Assembly (NCBI RefSeq): GCF_023498005.1
Contig: NZ_CP097289.1
Span: 5,084,001-5,148,000 of the forward strand
DNA from: Streptomyces durmitorensis
GTDB lineage: Bacteria; Actinomycetota; Actinomycetes; Streptomycetales; Streptomycetaceae
Reading direction: 5' to 3'
Length of the DNA stretch: 64,000 bases
Shown here piece by piece: positions 1 to 8,463 of the stretch. Position 1 is the first letter of the stretch; each line of letters opens with the position of its first letter. The notes below the pieces were generated by a model that was given only the letters and a program-made list of their open reading frames with translations, was not told the DNA's origin and did no database searches. The position numbers were made by a program, and so were the translations under genes.

Positions 1-45
1 CGAGCCGCCGTAGGGGCCGTCGTTCCGCTCGTCGTCGAGACTCAT
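1..45 (-). CDS. 5' end of an unidentified gene (partial)
   Basis: Only the first 15 codons are inside the window (an acidic, glycine-rich start MSLDDERNDG). An ATG on the minus strand is preceded by a purine-rich GAGGGGG. It lies downstream of and collinear with the two membrane-protein genes to its right, so it is probably the next gene of that cluster. The product cannot be named from 15 residues. The 195 bp up to the next gene shows nothing recognisable. Confidence 0.4.
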   Translation of the reverse strand, partial: MSLDDERNDGPYGGS

Positions 46-240
46 GCCGCGTACGCCCCCTCGACCTCTCGGTGAACCGCCACGTACGACGGTAGCCGTG
101 CTGGTTCCCGCGCGGGCGCGGTGTGGTGACTCGACATCAGGGAGTTGCAACCTCAGCCGGTGGGCACGACGGATGGGTGGGTCGGAGGGGGACAGGAGGA
201 GGGGGGACAGGGGGAACGGGGACGTAAGAGAGTGGCGGGG

Positions 241-549
241 CTATACCGCCATGCCGTACACGATGGTGAAGACCGTGCCGAGCGATCCGATGATGAAGAC
301 GCCGGTCAGGCCCGCGATGATCAGTCCCTTGCCCTGCTCGGCGCTGAAGGTGTCGCGCAGCGCCGTCGCGCCGATGCGCTGCTTCGCCGCGCCCCAGATC
401 GCAATGCCGAGACAGAGGAGGATGGCGATCGCCATCACGACCTCGATCATCACCCGCGCCTCGTTGCCCAGGCTCCCGAAGGGACCCCAGTCGGGGGCGA
501 TCCCGCCGATGATGGTGGTGATGTCGCCCTTTTCGGCTGCCATAAGCAT
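241..549 (-). CDS. Small two-TM membrane protein of a conjugation-like cluster
   Basis: A protein of about 102 aa with two hydrophobic helices (roughly residues 30-55 and 75-100) separated by a short basic loop (AAKQRIGATALRD). Size and topology recall the pilin-like or small membrane subunits of type IV secretion and plasmid-spread clusters. It lies between a large membrane protein and another collinear gene, an arrangement I recall from the S. coelicolor SCO4126-4131 (cmd) locus; that match is inference. I chose the ATG after a GGTGAG-type ribosome site; an in-frame GTG at 585 would add 12 residues. Biochemical function unknown. Confidence 0.65.
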   Translation of the reverse strand: MLMAAEKGDITTIIGGIAPDWGPFGSLGNEARVMIEVVMAIAILLCLGIAIWGAAKQRIGATALRDTFSAEQGKGLIIAGLTGVFIIGSLGTVFTIVYGMAV

Positions 550-785
550 GTGTAACTCACCGCCCCTAGTGGGTTGTTCCGTCACCTCTGCCTACCGCAG
601 TACAGAGGACAGCTCATTCTCGCCGACAAATGGGCCAGTGCATGTCGACTTGGCGTCATTCGTTGGCTGAAACGTATGGTCACTCTGTGTATCACGGTGA
701 GTGACGCCGGGCAATGACGGCCCGGCGTGACCTCTGACCAGGTCTCATTCTGACCTGGTCCGGTGACGGGCACTCACATCATGGG

Positions 786-2681
786 TCATGCAGGCCCGTC
801 GGGGCCATCGAGGTCGTTGACGTCACTGACGTCATCGAGCCCGTCGAGGCCGTCGAGCCCGTCGAGGTCGCCGAGACCGCCGCCCGTCACGACGTACGAG
901 CAGTCGGTGTAGCGGTAGCCGGGCTGTACCTTGCTGCCCTCGGCGTTGTTGCGGACGCTTCCCACGCTGCTCGCGTCGCGCTTGTAGAGGAAGTGGTAGT
1001 CGCCCGGGGGCAGGCGGAGCGTCTTCTGCGGGTGGCCCTTGCCCGCAAGGCAGGCCTTCTTGCCCTGGGCCTTGCTGGTGTACGTCTTGCAGCCGCCGCA
1101 CGACGCGAGCTTGAAGGTGCCGGTGGTGGGGCCGGTGTAGAGGACTTCGAGCGGGCCGGGGCCGCCGTTCTCGACGACGTACGTGAGCTTCGCGCCGCCG
1201 GGCGACTTGGCAGGCGGCAGGCCGCTGCCTGCCGAGGGGCGGGCTTCGGCGATCTCGGCGGCGATGGCGATGTCCTTGGCGCGGTCGCGCTTGCCGTTGC
1301 TCTTGTAGGTCCCCGTGAAGTCGTTGAGCGTCTTGGCTGCCGCCCCGAACTTCCCGTCCTTGAACTCGTCCACGCCGCACGCGTACACCCCGGACTCCAC
1401 CGCGCTCGCGGCGTCGCCGGAGAGGTCGCCGCCCGCGTCGGCGGGGAGCGCCTTGGCGGTGGTGCCGATGCCGCGGAGTTCCTCGGTGGCCTTGCAGGGG
1501 TCGGAGCCCTTCAGGTCCGATGAGCGCGCGTCGATGGCGTCGCGGATCGCGGGCTCGACCTTCCCGGCCTGGTCGGATTCGGGGAACGTCCGCAGGAGCT
1601 CGCCGAACTCGCCGCCGGTCCCCGTGCCGGCCGTGGTGCCGGGGGCCGTGCCGAGGCCCTGGCTGCCGCACTCGTAGAGGGAGGTGGCGAGGCGGTCGTC
1701 GGGCCAGGTGGCGAGGGTGCCGACGCGGTCCTTGCCGAGGGTGTCGGGGAGGGTGCGGAGGTACTTGAGGGGTGCGAGTGCGTCGCAGTACTTGCGCTCG
1801 TCGTAGGGCGCGGCGACGGACTTGTAGTACGCGCTGAGGCTGTCCGGCACGCGCTTGGCGGCCTTCGAGTCCGGGTGGTCGTCGCCGAGGTCGCGGTAGA
1901 TGGCGAGGGCGGAGCGGTAGTCGTCCTTGGCGGAGTCGAAGGTGCGGCCGTCGGCGGCCGTGACGATCTTGTCGGCCTTGTCGAGCCGGTCGAGCAGCAT
2001 CTCCTCGACGGCGTCGTCACGCGCGGCGTCGTACGCGATGACGCCGCCGGCGGGGACGGCGAGCAGGACGAGCCCGAGCCCGACGGCGAGCGGCGCGCGC
2101 AGCGGCCAGGTCCGGTGCGTACGGAGGGCGCGGCGGGCCCCGTCGGCCGCCGCGATGAGCAGGAAGGCCACGAAGCCGATGAGTACGCCGCCGGGGACGC
2201 CGTCGACCTCGGCGGGGAACGCCACGAAGAGGAGCCCGGCGGTCGCGGCCCAGCAGACGGCCGCCAGGAGCCAGCGCTTCAGGAGGACGTAGCCGAGGCC
2301 GAGGCCGGTGAGGTTGAGGAGGGCTGCGGAGAGGGCACGCAGGGCGTCCGGGGCAGCCGGGGGCGGGGGCGGCGGTGCGGGTGGACCGATGGTGGGCGGG
2401 GCTGCGGGAGGCGGGGGCGTGGGGGGAGGTGATGAGGGAGGCGGGGGCGGCGGCGACGCGGAAGGTGGCGCCGACGCGGAGGGGGTCGGTGAAGCGGAGG
2501 GTGGCGGTGGTGAAGCGGAGGGTGGCGGTGGTGAAGGGGAGGGTGACGGTGGTGAAGCGGGGGGTGGCGGTGGTGACGCGGCGGGTGGCGGTGTCATCGG
2601 GGGCGGTGGCCCGAACCGGCCGCCCTGACTCGGTGGTACCGCATCGCTCGGCTCCGCGCCGTGCTCGTCCCCAGGTTGCAT
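786..2681 (-). CDS. Large proline-rich N-terminus membrane protein
   Basis: 631 aa. The first ~105 residues are almost entirely Pro/Ser/Ala, encoded partly by a 21-bp tandem repeat (PPPPSAS units). About four hydrophobic helices follow (roughly 110-210), then a long extracytoplasmic part with several Cys-containing segments and repetitive alpha-helical character resembling a tetratricopeptide-like region. The C-terminus is a small beta-rich domain with a CGGCKTY motif and an acidic LDGLDGLDG tail. First gene of the leftward cluster with the small membrane protein; probably equivalent to the last gene of the cmd/SCO4126-4131 locus (from memory). No enzymatic motif seen; a cell-envelope role is inferred. 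Confidence 0.7.
   Translation of the reverse strand: MQPGDEHGAEPSDAVPPSQGGRFGPPPPMTPPPAASPPPPPASPPSPSPSPPPPSASPPPPSASPTPSASAPPSASPPPPPPSSPPPTPPPPAAPPTIGPPAPPPPPPAAPDALRALSAALLNLTGLGLGYVLLKRWLLAAVCWAATAGLLFVAFPAEVDGVPGGVLIGFVAFLLIAAADGARRALRTHRTWPLRAPLAVGLGLVLLAVPAGGVIAYDAARDDAVEEMLLDRLDKADKIVTAADGRTFDSAKDDYRSALAIYRDLGDDHPDSKAAKRVPDSLSAYYKSVAAPYDERKYCDALAPLKYLRTLPDTLGKDRVGTLATWPDDRLATSLYECGSQGLGTAPGTTAGTGTGGEFGELLRTFPESDQAGKVEPAIRDAIDARSSDLKGSDPCKATEELRGIGTTAKALPADAGGDLSGDAASAVESGVYACGVDEFKDGKFGAAAKTLNDFTGTYKSNGKRDRAKDIAIAAEIAEARPSAGSGLPPAKSPGGAKLTYVVENGGPGPLEVLYTGPTTGTFKLASCGGCKTYTSKAQGKKACLAGKGHPQKTLRLPPGDYHFLYKRDASSVGSVRNNAEGSKVQPGYRYTDCSYVVTGGGLGDLDGLDGLDGLDDVSDVNDLDGPDGPA
2497..2590 (-). 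repeat. 21-bp in-frame minisatellite in the proline-rich domain
   Basis: About four imperfect copies of a 21-bp unit (core GGTGGCGGTGGTGAAGCGGA read on the plus strand) encode the PPPPSAS repeats of the neighbouring membrane protein. The unit is a multiple of three, so copy changes keep the frame. Confidence 0.7.
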
Positions 2682-2799
2682 CTCGGCTCCCCCCAGCCGT
2701 CACAACGCAGCGCTTTGATTTGCGCCCAATTCCCCAACGATCGGGGAAAGTTGGACACCCGTCAACCGCCCGCGCGCCCCTCAGTTCCGGTCAGATCGT

Positions 2800-3021
2800 T
2801 CAGTTCCGGCGGCCGAGCGCCTTCGCCCGGGTGTGGGACCAGCCGGTCAGGAGTACGCCGGCGGTGAGGGCCACGGCGTAGGCGATCAGGAGGGCGGCGA
2901 AGCCGCCGGGGAGCCAGCCCATGAAGCCGGTGTAGTCGTGGTCGATGAGCAGTCGGATGAGGCCTTGGGCGGAGAAACACATCAGGACCGCGCCGAGGAT
3001 CTGCAGGATGTCGTACTTCAC
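2800..3021 (-). CDS. Small two-TM membrane protein
   Basis: 73 aa, with two predicted membrane helices (about residues 7-25 and 38-60) and a basic C-terminal tail (SHTRAKALGRRN). ATG start. It is divergent from the TetR regulator to its right across 94 bp of relatively AT-rich DNA, so it is a plausible target of that regulator. Family not recognised beyond a small actinobacterial membrane protein. Confidence 0.7.
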   Translation of the reverse strand: MKYDILQILGAVLMCFSAQGLIRLLIDHDYTGFMGWLPGGFAALLIAYAVALTAGVLLTGWSHTRAKALGRRN

Positions 3022-3115
3022 GTTACGAACGTATCAGCGAGATCTTTTAATCTCCTTCTCTATCAAGGGATTTCTCTCTATTACGTCACACATTCCAGGT
3101 TCTAGAATGGGAGCC

Positions 3116-3874
3116 ATGCGTGACGAAAAGAAGGCTCGCTGCACGGTCTGCCGTGCCGGAATGAGCACCCCGGGCAAGCGCGGCCGCCCCGCCCTCTACT
3201 GCTCCCGCAGTTGCCAGGCGAGGGCCTACCGGCGGCGGAAGCAGCCGCCCGTCCCGGCGCCCGAGCGCCCCGCGCCCACGTCCGACGCCCGGTCGCGCAG
3301 GCGCAGGCAGATCGCCGAGGCGGTGTGGCGCATCGCCGCCGAGCGGGGTCTGGACGCGGCGAGCATGCGGGAGATCGCGGCCGAGGCGGGGGTGTCGCTG
3401 AGGATGGTCCAGTACCACTTCGGCAGCAAGCATCAACTCCTGGTCACCGCCCTGCACATGCTCCACCGCGAGAACGAACGCCTGGCCAGGACCCGCATCC
3501 ACTTCGACCCCGCGAACCTGCGCGGCGTACTGAGCGCGATGCTCGACGAGTTCCTGCCCCTGGACGCCCAACGGGCCATGGCCCTGCGGGTGTTCTCCGC
3601 GTACTACGCCCGCAGCCTCACCGACCCGGCCATCGCGGCGGTCTTCCTGAGCGACGACCACCCCCTGGAGGAACTCGTCGCCGGTTTCATCGCCACGGCC
3701 CAGGAGAGCGGGCAGACGGCCCCCGGCCTGGACGCCCAGCGCGAGGCCGACCTGCTGGTGGCCGCGGCGGTCGGACTCGGCGGGGACGTACTGCACGGCC
3801 GCCGCACGCTGGACGACGTCCGGGGCACGCTGGATTACCACCTGGCCAAGATTTTCACCTCGGCCGAGGCCTGA
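3116..3874 (+). CDS. TetR-family regulator with N-terminal Cys4 motif
   Basis: 252 aa. Residues ~8-40 form a Cys-rich segment (CTVC, then YCSRSCQARAYR), spacing that suggests a small zinc ribbon, followed by a Pro-rich linker. The TetR helix-turn-helix is at ~68-115 (AAERGLDAASMREIAAEAGV, then SLRMVQYHFGSK). The rest is a TetR-C ligand domain. Divergent from the small membrane gene; a short palindrome TTCTAGAA lies at the start and could be its site. I used ATG 3116; an in-frame ATG nine bases earlier overlaps that palindrome. The ligand is unknown. Confidence 0.85.
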   Translation: MRDEKKARCTVCRAGMSTPGKRGRPALYCSRSCQARAYRRRKQPPVPAPERPAPTSDARSRRRRQIAEAVWRIAAERGLDAASMREIAAEAGVSLRMVQYHFGSKHQLLVTALHMLHRENERLARTRIHFDPANLRGVLSAMLDEFLPLDAQRAMALRVFSAYYARSLTDPAIAAVFLSDDHPLEELVAGFIATAQESGQTAPGLDAQREADLLVAAAVGLGGDVLHGRRTLDDVRGTLDYHLAKIFTSAEA

Positions 3875-3970
3875 GGATCCGATCGGGCTTGTGGGGTACG
3901 TCGACGGGACCAGTGGGCCCGCGACTTCTGCCCGATTTCCTTGCCCGGCAGGGAACTTAGCGTCGTACTC

Positions 3971-4606
3971 ATGCGAATCGGACTGCTTGGAACAGGGAAT
4001 GTCGCTCGTGCGCTGGCAACTGGATGGCAGGCGGCGGGGCATGACGTCGTGCTGGGGTCGCGGTCTCCCAAGGAGCGGGGAGACGCTGAGGAGTTGGGCG
4101 GGTTCACCGTCGTTGGGCTTGGGGAGGCCGCAGCGCACGGGGAGGTGTTGGTGAATGCCACGCCCGGCACGGAGTCGGTGGGGGTTCTGAGGGGGATCGG
4201 TGCGGCTGCCCTGGCCGGGAAGACGCTGGTCGACGTCGGTGTCGGGTTCACCGCGAACATGGAGCTCTCCCACCCCAACTACAGCCTCAGCGAAGAGATT
4301 CAGGCGGCGTTCCCCGAGACGCCCGTCGTCAAGACGCTCGTCACCATGGACTCGGTGGTCATGACGAATCCGGGGAGCCTGGAGGAGACGGGCATGGTGT
4401 TCCTCTCCGGTGACGACGCCGCCGCCAAGCGGACGACGCGGCAGCTGCTCGGCGACCTGGGGTGGCCCGATGCCGCCCAGCTGGATCTGGGAGGCATCGG
4501 GACCGCACGCGGTCAGGAACACGCCGCGCTGCTGTTCATCGGAGTGGGGGACGCGATCGGCACGTACGGCTTCGGCTTCAAGGTGGTGCGGCCGACGATT
4601 GGTTGA
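3971..4606 (+). CDS. NAD(P)/F420-dependent oxidoreductase-like protein
   Basis: 211 aa. An N-terminal Rossmann fold is clear from MRIGLLGTGNVA at the start, with a following basic HDVVLGSRSP that fits NADP binding. The overall plan matches the F420-NADP oxidoreductase / short 6-phosphogluconate-dehydrogenase-like family. The start was set at the ATG directly before the glycine-rich loop. It stands alone, downstream of the TetR gene on the same strand with a 96-bp gap. Substrate not evident. Confidence 0.8.
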   Translation: MRIGLLGTGNVARALATGWQAAGHDVVLGSRSPKERGDAEELGGFTVVGLGEAAAHGEVLVNATPGTESVGVLRGIGAAALAGKTLVDVGVGFTANMELSHPNYSLSEEIQAAFPETPVVKTLVTMDSVVMTNPGSLEETGMVFLSGDDAAAKRTTRQLLGDLGWPDAAQLDLGGIGTARGQEHAALLFIGVGDAIGTYGFGFKVVRPTIG

Positions 4607-4718
4607 GCGGCGGGAGGTGGGGTCGGGCATTGCGGTCGTACAAACGCCTCTGAGCTGGTTCTTTCGGGCTCCGCCGAACTGTATGGCCCGTACTGGGGCA
4701 GTCCGGGCAGAGTGACGT

Positions 4719-5023
4719 GTGCACGGCGGGCAACGCACAGCATCGGTGGCCGCCTACCGCTGTAACTCCGGAGCGATCTGCGTCACGGCTACAAGTGGGT
4801 GGACGGCCACAAGAAGTACTACTGGGCGCAGCCGTACTACTCCTGCGTCAACCACGGCCCGTGGAAGAAGTTCCACCCGACCTACTACATCAACAACCAG
4901 ACGCGCGGCACCGTCGCGAAGTTCAAGGACAAGAACAAGAACACGATCCAGAAGACCGGAGGGGCCTACAGCAAGGGCAAGGTCAGGAGCCCCGGCGGCA
5001 CCTACTACGTCAAGCCCTGCTGA
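4719..5023 (+). pseudogene. Frameshifted small secreted protein remnant
   Basis: Two frames together read like one small cationic secreted protein. In the first frame there is AYRCNSGAIC; after a two-base shift near 4775-4790 the second frame continues HGYKWVDGHKKYYWAQPYYS and ends in KVRSPGGTYYVKPC. The Cys pairs and Tyr/Lys content are typical of exported streptomycete peptides, but no signal peptide or normal start remains in either frame. I infer a decayed gene. The alternative is that the 74-aa reading frame from GTG 4799 is used alone. Confidence 0.55.
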
Positions 5024-5037
5024 CACCGTCTCCAGCT

Positions 5038-5071
5038 GTGCGGGCCGCCGGAGTCGTCCGGTGGCCCGCAC
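5038..5071. terminator. Strong hairpin between convergent genes
   Basis: Fifteen-base arms (GTGCGGGCCGCCGGA and TCCGGTGGCCCGCAC, one G-U type mismatch) around a GTCG loop. It sits between the remnant on the plus strand and the lipoprotein on the minus strand, so it probably terminates both directions. No long T-run. Confidence 0.7.
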
Positions 5072-5097
5072 GCCCGTTCAGCCGGGGTCTGCCGGGT

Positions 5098-5781
5098 TCA
5101 GCCCGCCGGGGAGCCGCTGACCTTGTTCACCGGGCTGATCTCCAGCTTGACCGCGCCTTCGCCGTCGGTGACCGGGAGCGTGCCCGCGGGCCAGTCGAGG
5201 GTGACGTGCTTGGTCTCGTTCGGGGGCGTGACGACGAGGCTGGTGATGCGGACGCCGGAGCCGCCCGTGTTGTTGTACGGGAACGTGATGTTGAAGGCGG
5301 CGGACTCGCCGTCCTTCAGGACCCCGGGCGCGGGCTGCTCGCCGTTGCGGTTCACGGAGAGGGTGTCGCCCGTGGACGCCGTCAGGTCGACTCCGGCGAA
5401 GCCCTTGATGGTGCAGTCGCGGCCGCCGCCGTTCTTGAAGACGACGGTGACGACGCCTTCCGTCTTGTCCGTGGTGTTGTCCGTGGCATTCACTTCGAGC
5501 TCGTCGGTACGGCAGATGCCGACCTCGCCGTTGCTGTTGTCGCCGGTGCCCGCAGCCGTGCCCTGGGCGGCTTCGCCGCCGCCGGACGCGTCTCCGCCGC
5601 CGGACGCCTCTCCTGTGCCGGTGCCGGTGCCGGAGCCCTCGCTGCCGCCCTTGTCCGCCGACGCGGGAGGCGCGGTGGTCCTGCTGTCCGCCGCCCCGGT
5701 GTCGTCGCCGTTGCAGGCGGTGAGCGAGAGGGCGGCGACGAGACCGATGACTGCGGCGACGGCCTTGCGGGTGTGCTTCAT
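5098..5781 (-). CDS. Lipoprotein with DUF4232-like domain
   Basis: 227 aa. A lipoprotein signal peptide ends in LTAC (Cys23). A low-complexity Gly/Ser/Glu linker runs to about residue 85, then a beta-sandwich domain carries CRTDEL, two spaced cysteines and a TIKGFAGVDL stretch, the pattern of actinobacterial DUF4232 lipoproteins. Extracytoplasmic and membrane anchored. No neighbouring gene suggests a partner; function unknown. Confidence 0.85.
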   Translation of the reverse strand: MKHTRKAVAAVIGLVAALSLTACNGDDTGAADSRTTAPPASADKGGSEGSGTGTGTGEASGGGDASGGGEAAQGTAAGTGDNSNGEVGICRTDELEVNATDNTTDKTEGVVTVVFKNGGGRDCTIKGFAGVDLTASTGDTLSVNRNGEQPAPGVLKDGESAAFNITFPYNNTGGSGVRITSLVVTPPNETKHVTLDWPAGTLPVTDGEGAVKLEISPVNKVSGSPAG

Positions 5782-5942
5782 GGGGTCCCCCGTAGTGGTG
5801 CTGCTGTTCAGTGGTGATCACAGCTAAGGGGGCGGGGGCCGGCGGGGGCAAGGAACGCCGGGGCATCCGGGACGCTGGGATGGTTTCAGGGGTCTGACCT
5901 GCGCGAACGTGCCTCGCCTGGGATGGGGAGTGGGATGGGGGA

Positions 5943-6337
5943 GTGGGATGGGCAGGGGCTCTGACGAGGCTCCTGCTCGTAACGGCGGTACCAGCGGTGG
6001 GCCCGAAGTCCGTCAGAAGTGGATGCTGGAGAACCCAGTTCCGTGGCACGTGCGACGACAGCGGGGACGGCTGGATCCGGGTCTTCAAGACCAGCGAAGC
6101 GACATGAAGCAGTTCCAGACGGCGTACCGGGCGGAGATCGCCGAGGAGATGAGGACGGACGAACTCGCCGGAGCGAAGGGCGTTTTCGCCGTCGGCAAGG
6201 ACTTCGCCGTGATCGCGCCGGACGGCGACACGATCCGGGATCTGTCGGCCTCCGGGCTGCTGGTCCTCAACTGCAACCCGAACTTCCAGCCGCCGGGCGA
6301 CCCCCTCCGCGAAGTGGTCGACGGAGGTCGGCGGTGA
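5943..6337 (+). pseudogene. Possible frameshifted secreted-protein gene
   Basis: One frame from GTG 5943 encodes a short hydrophobic start (LTRLLLVTAVPAVG) then SGCWRTQFRGTCDDSGDGW and IRVFKTSEAT, where it meets TGA at 6105. The overlapping frame starts at that point with MKQFQTAYRAEIAEEM and continues to 6337 with a compact globular-looking sequence. The join looks like a single-base shift in an older gene. A C-terminal-only product from ATG 6106 (77 aa) is the alternative. The gene lies directly ahead of the cell-wall hydrolase on the same strand. Confidence 0.45.
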
Positions 6338-6409
6338 TCCCCCGCAGGCACAGGTGCCGCCTCTACACTGAGGCGCGGTGGACTCCCGCGCGGTGAGGGG
6401 TGGTTGACG

Positions 6410-7420
6410 GTGCGTAAGACGTGGCTGATCGCAGCCGTCGGCATCAGCGGGGCGATGAGCTTCATCGCCCTGCTCGTCGTGGGGACGTACATGGCCGCCG
6501 GAAGCATGGCGAACGGGGCGGGCCAGGGGAACGTGGGCCTCGCCAAGGGCGCCGTTCCCAGCACCTATCAGTCCCTCGTGCAGAAGTGGGGCAATCTCTG
6601 CAAGGCGATCAACCCCGCCCTGCTCGCCGCGCAGCTGTACCAGGAGAGCGGGTTCAATCCGAACGCCAAGAGCCCGGCCAAGGCCCAGGGGATAGCGCAA
6701 TTCATCCCGGGGACCTGGGCCACGCACGGGCTCGACGGTGATGGTGATGGGGATCGTGATGTGTGGGATCCGCAGGATGCCATCCCCTCCGCCGCGTCGT
6801 ACGACTGCAAACTCGCCAGCTATGTGAAGGACGCCCCGGGAAGCCCGACGGAGAACATGCTCGCCGCGTACAACGCGGGCGCCTACGCCGTCATCAAGTA
6901 CGGCGGCGTACCGCCTTACAGCGAGACCCAGAATTACGTGAAGACCATCACGGACCTGGAGAAGAGCTTCGCCCGGCCCACCGGCAGGGTGCAGCCCTCG
7001 CAGCAGGCGGCAGGAGCCATCTACTACGCGCAGAAGAAGCTCGGCACGTTGTATCTGTGGGGCGGCAACGGGACCCGCGAACAGGGCGGCCGCTTCGACT
7101 GCTCCGGCCTAACTCTCGCCGCCTATCGCAGCGTGGATATCGATCTGCCGCGTGTGGCGAACGACCAGTACAACGCAGGGCCACATCCGAAACGGGACGA
7201 ACTGCTCCCGGGTGACCTGGTGTTCTTCTCCGACGACCTCACCAATTCCCGTGCCATCCGGCATGTCGGGATCTATGTGGGCGGCGGCTACATGATTAAC
7301 GCCCCGCGGGCCGGTGCGGTGATCCGGTTCGACCCGATCGACACTCCGGATTATTTTGGCGCGACTCGCGTCACAGAGGACGGGGCGAATGCCGTGCCGG
7401 ACAAGCTGTCGGACGCCTGA
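6410..7420 (+). CDS. Bifunctional SLT lytic transglycosylase / NlpC-P60 peptidase
   Basis: 336 aa. An N-terminal membrane anchor (about residues 5-30) is followed by a lysozyme-like SLT domain (~45-165; catalytic Glu in YQESGF, then AQGIAQFIPGTW and AYNAGA), then an NlpC/P60 domain (~195-320; catalytic Cys in FDCSGL, His in RHVGIYVG). It should cut both glycan strands and stem peptides of peptidoglycan. Such two-domain enzymes are the cell-wall openers of conjugation and spread clusters, which fits the membrane cluster to the left. GTG 6410 was chosen because GAGGGG lies nine bases before it; a TTG at 6404 is too close. Confidence 0.85.
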   Translation: MRKTWLIAAVGISGAMSFIALLVVGTYMAAGSMANGAGQGNVGLAKGAVPSTYQSLVQKWGNLCKAINPALLAAQLYQESGFNPNAKSPAKAQGIAQFIPGTWATHGLDGDGDGDRDVWDPQDAIPSAASYDCKLASYVKDAPGSPTENMLAAYNAGAYAVIKYGGVPPYSETQNYVKTITDLEKSFARPTGRVQPSQQAAGAIYYAQKKLGTLYLWGGNGTREQGGRFDCSGLTLAAYRSVDIDLPRVANDQYNAGPHPKRDELLPGDLVFFSDDLTNSRAIRHVGIYVGGGYMINAPRAGAVIRFDPIDTPDYFGATRVTEDGANAVPDKLSDA

Positions 7421-7740
7421 GAGCGCCGTGCGAGCGCGCCGCGAGCCCTTGTGAGGGGCCCTCGCAGGGCGCGTGCGCGGGGGGTGATGTGGCTTGAACT
7501 CTCCGTCAGTACACTTCTCTGAGCTGCGGCGATGAGTCTCTCTTCGGTAACGTCTGCGTGATCATTCGGTGGAGAGTGGAACGTAGTGAAGGGGACTGCG
7601 CGTTCCCTTGACTGGAAGAGCGCGACCACCCAGTAGCGAGCGGCATTGACCACGCAGCAAGCGGCACGAAAACACGGGGGTTGATGGAAGGGCGCACGGC
7701 AAGGTGCGTCCGAGGCGAGAAGACAAGGGGCCGCAGCACC
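7421..7740. other. 320-bp intergenic region upstream of the PAP2 gene
   Basis: It holds a weak hairpin just after the hydrolase gene (7441-7465, GCGAG with CTCGC and an inner CCCTT/AGGGG) that may terminate it. The rest is presumably promoter and leader for the PAP2 gene. I see no convincing operator, repeat or small gene. Confidence 0.4.
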
Positions 7741-8463
7741 ATGGCTGGACTCGATACAACCGGGTCGAACCCCGACGTCAGCCTGCTCTACGACATCAAC
7801 GGCCTGGCTGAGGATTCTCCGGACTGGCTGGCAAAGTCGGTGGCATTCGTCGGCGAGTACGGACTGCTGCTCGCACTCGTTCTGCTCGTGCTCTGGTGCT
7901 GGTGGGGCCAGCGAAAGCGCGGGATGCTCGATGACGCGGCTTCCTCTGTCGCCGCTGTTGTCTGGGCGCCGTTGGCGGCCGGGCTCGCTGTCCTGGTGAA
8001 TGTGCCGATCCGTGGATTTGTCGAACGTCGTCGCCCTTTCAAGGATCACGACGGTCTAGAGCTCCTTGTGCACGGAAAGACCGACTTCTCCTTCGTGAGC
8101 GATCACGCGACGCTCGCGATGGCTCTTGGCGTCGGCCTTTTCGTGGCCAACCGGAAGTTCGGTCTTGTCGGCATCGCCCTCGCCTTGCTCGAAGGATTCT
8201 GCCGGGTGTTCATGGGCGTGCACTATCCGACGGACGTCGTGGGCGGATTCGCGCTCGGGACGGCTGTCGCGCTGCTGCTCTCGCCGCTTGCGATGGCCGC
8301 GCTCACGCCTGTGGCCAAGGCTGTCGGGCGGACGGGGTGGGGCGGGCGGCTGGTGTGGGCGCCGCAGCCGGAGGAGGCTGTGGCGGAGCTTCCCCAGCCT
8401 TCGCCCTCGGCGGCGTCGCCGGCGTCGGCTTCCGTTCCCGATGAGCGGGATCTTGCCGCGTAG
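7741..8463 (+). CDS. PAP2-family membrane phosphatase
   Basis: 240 aa with about five membrane helices. The three acid-phosphatase motifs are recognisable: ERRRPF, SDHAT (the usual PSGH replaced by SDH), and RVFMGVHYPTDV with the catalytic His and Asp. Family members dephosphorylate lipid phosphates such as undecaprenyl pyrophosphate or phosphatidate. The C-terminal 40 residues are Pro/Ala/Ser rich and overlap the convergent gene. ATG 7741 begins MAGLDTTG; an upstream in-frame TTG extension looks non-coding. Confidence 0.8.
   Translation: MAGLDTTGSNPDVSLLYDINGLAEDSPDWLAKSVAFVGEYGLLLALVLLVLWCWWGQRKRGMLDDAASSVAAVVWAPLAAGLAVLVNVPIRGFVERRRPFKDHDGLELLVHGKTDFSFVSDHATLAMALGVGLFVANRKFGLVGIALALLEGFCRVFMGVHYPTDVVGGFALGTAVALLLSPLAMAALTPVAKAVGRTGWGGRLVWAPQPEEAVAELPQPSPSAASPASASVPDERDLAA

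Noticed and set aside
3086..4738. A 550-residue open frame on the minus strand opposite the TetR and oxidoreductase genes
   Set aside because: It is antisense to two well-supported genes, rich in Arg, Gly and Pro with no domain, and typical of long spurious frames in very GC-rich DNA.
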